Below are positions 5,462 to 5,891 of a DNA stretch of 5,891 nt, one piece after another. The number at the start of each line of letters is the position of its first letter. Position 1 is the first letter of the stretch. The DNA is from JAMCXS01 sp964459065. Its GTDB lineage: Bacteria > Acidobacteriota > Terriglobia > UBA7540. The translations under genes were made by a program, and so were the position numbers. The stretch is from positions 1 to 5,891 of the forward strand of contig CAYWMN010000240.1 in NCBI GenBank assembly GCA_964459065.1. The letters run 5' to 3'. The notes under the pieces are model-generated. The model worked only from the letters and a program-made list of their open reading frames with translations, was not told the origin of the DNA and did no database searches.

Positions 5462-5891
5462 ATGAAGAGCCTTCGGCAGGGCGTTGTCTCAGCGCTTGTT
5501 TTCGCCAGTCTGATTCCCGGAACTGTTCTGGCAAGCAAGCCGATGCCTCAGCCGAAAGCTTTGATGCTGCGCGCGCTGAAGCTGACGGATATTCGCGCGA
5601 AGGGCAGCCCGCCGTTCCGGTTGCAGGGCGACGTTACGATCTTCCACACCCGACACGGCAACATCGAGGGGACCTACACTCTGATTTGGCAGTCTCCTAA
5701 AAAGTGGCGGGAAACAATTTCATTGCCTGGCTATATCCAGGTTCGATTGCTTGATGGAAACAAAATGTGGCGACAACGGAGTTCGCCAATCATCCCTTTG
5801 CAGGTATTCAGGGTGCAACGCGCCTTGAATTTCGGCAACTGGCTGAGGTCCCTGCCCGGCGAGAAATTTCAAAAAATCAAATTACAAGTAA
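5462..5891 (+). CDS. Secreted protein of unknown function, N-terminal part (cut by window end)
   Basis: An open frame starts at ATG 5462, seven bases after AGGAGGG, and stays open for 143 codons to the window edge. The N-terminus is a signal peptide (K2, R5, hydrophobic 7-18, T-V-L-A then S-K, cleavage near 24/25). The mature part begins with an Ala/Leu helix, then L-K-L-T-D-I-R-A-K-G-S-P-P-F-R-L, then G-T-Y-T-L-I-W-Q-S-P-K-K-W-R-E-T-I-S-L-P-G-Y, and an M-W-R-Q-R-S segment. This alternation of short strands looks like an outer-membrane lipoprotein-carrier-like or similar beta domain in which a substance passes along a sheet. From memory, similar N-terminal regions occur in acidobacterial proteins annotated as TonB energy transducers, but the C-terminal part that would show this lies outside the window. 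The product is left unnamed. Confidence 0.82.
   Translation, partial: MKSLRQGVVSALVFASLIPGTVLASKPMPQPKALMLRALKLTDIRAKGSPPFRLQGDVTIFHTRHGNIEGTYTLIWQSPKKWRETISLPGYIQVRLLDGNKMWRQRSSPIIPLQVFRVQRALNFGNWLRSLPGEKFQKIKLQV

Overview
The window looks like an ordinary chromosomal stretch from a free-living Gram-negative bacterium. The mix of families suggests Acidobacteriota (or possibly Planctomycetota): a Tat-exported Gfo/Idh/MocA oxidoreductase, a Tat-exported tandem NIPSNAP protein, a secreted SYLF/YSC84 protein, and small secreted proteins of unknown function. The base composition is moderately GC-rich and Shine-Dalgarno sites are strong (AGGAGG type). The phylum is an inference from gene content and cannot be proven here.

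Layout, left to right: (1) the last 47 codons of a HEAT-repeat-like protein on the + strand; (2) a convergent gap with a strong hairpin that probably ends transcription; (3) a Tat-exported Gfo/Idh/MocA oxidoreductase on the - strand (302-1711); (4) a 236-base divergent gap that holds a structured leader for (5) the class I fructose-bisphosphate aldolase fbaB (+, 1948-2925); (6) a textbook bidirectional terminator (2982-3014) between fbaB and (7) a secreted SYLF-domain protein (-, 3046-3744); (8) a 205-base gap with a perfect 11-bp hairpin; (9) a Tat-exported protein with two NIPSNAP domains (-, 3950-4738); (10) a divergent promoter gap; (11) a small secreted two-cysteine protein of unknown function (+, 4891-5286); (12) a 175-base gap; (13) the first 143 codons of another secreted protein (+, 5462 to the window end).

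No two adjacent genes are packed tightly on the same strand, so each appears to be its own transcription unit. I see no shared pathway. fbaB is cytosolic central carbon metabolism (glycolysis/gluconeogenesis); the five other genes whose start lies in the window all encode exported products. I found no rRNA, tRNA, CRISPR array, insertion sequence, integrase, toxin-antitoxin or defence genes. The window does not show a clear new system. The items most worth a second look are the fbaB leader structure, the two unassigned secreted proteins, and the conflict between the TATAAT box and the ribosome binding site before the 4891 gene.
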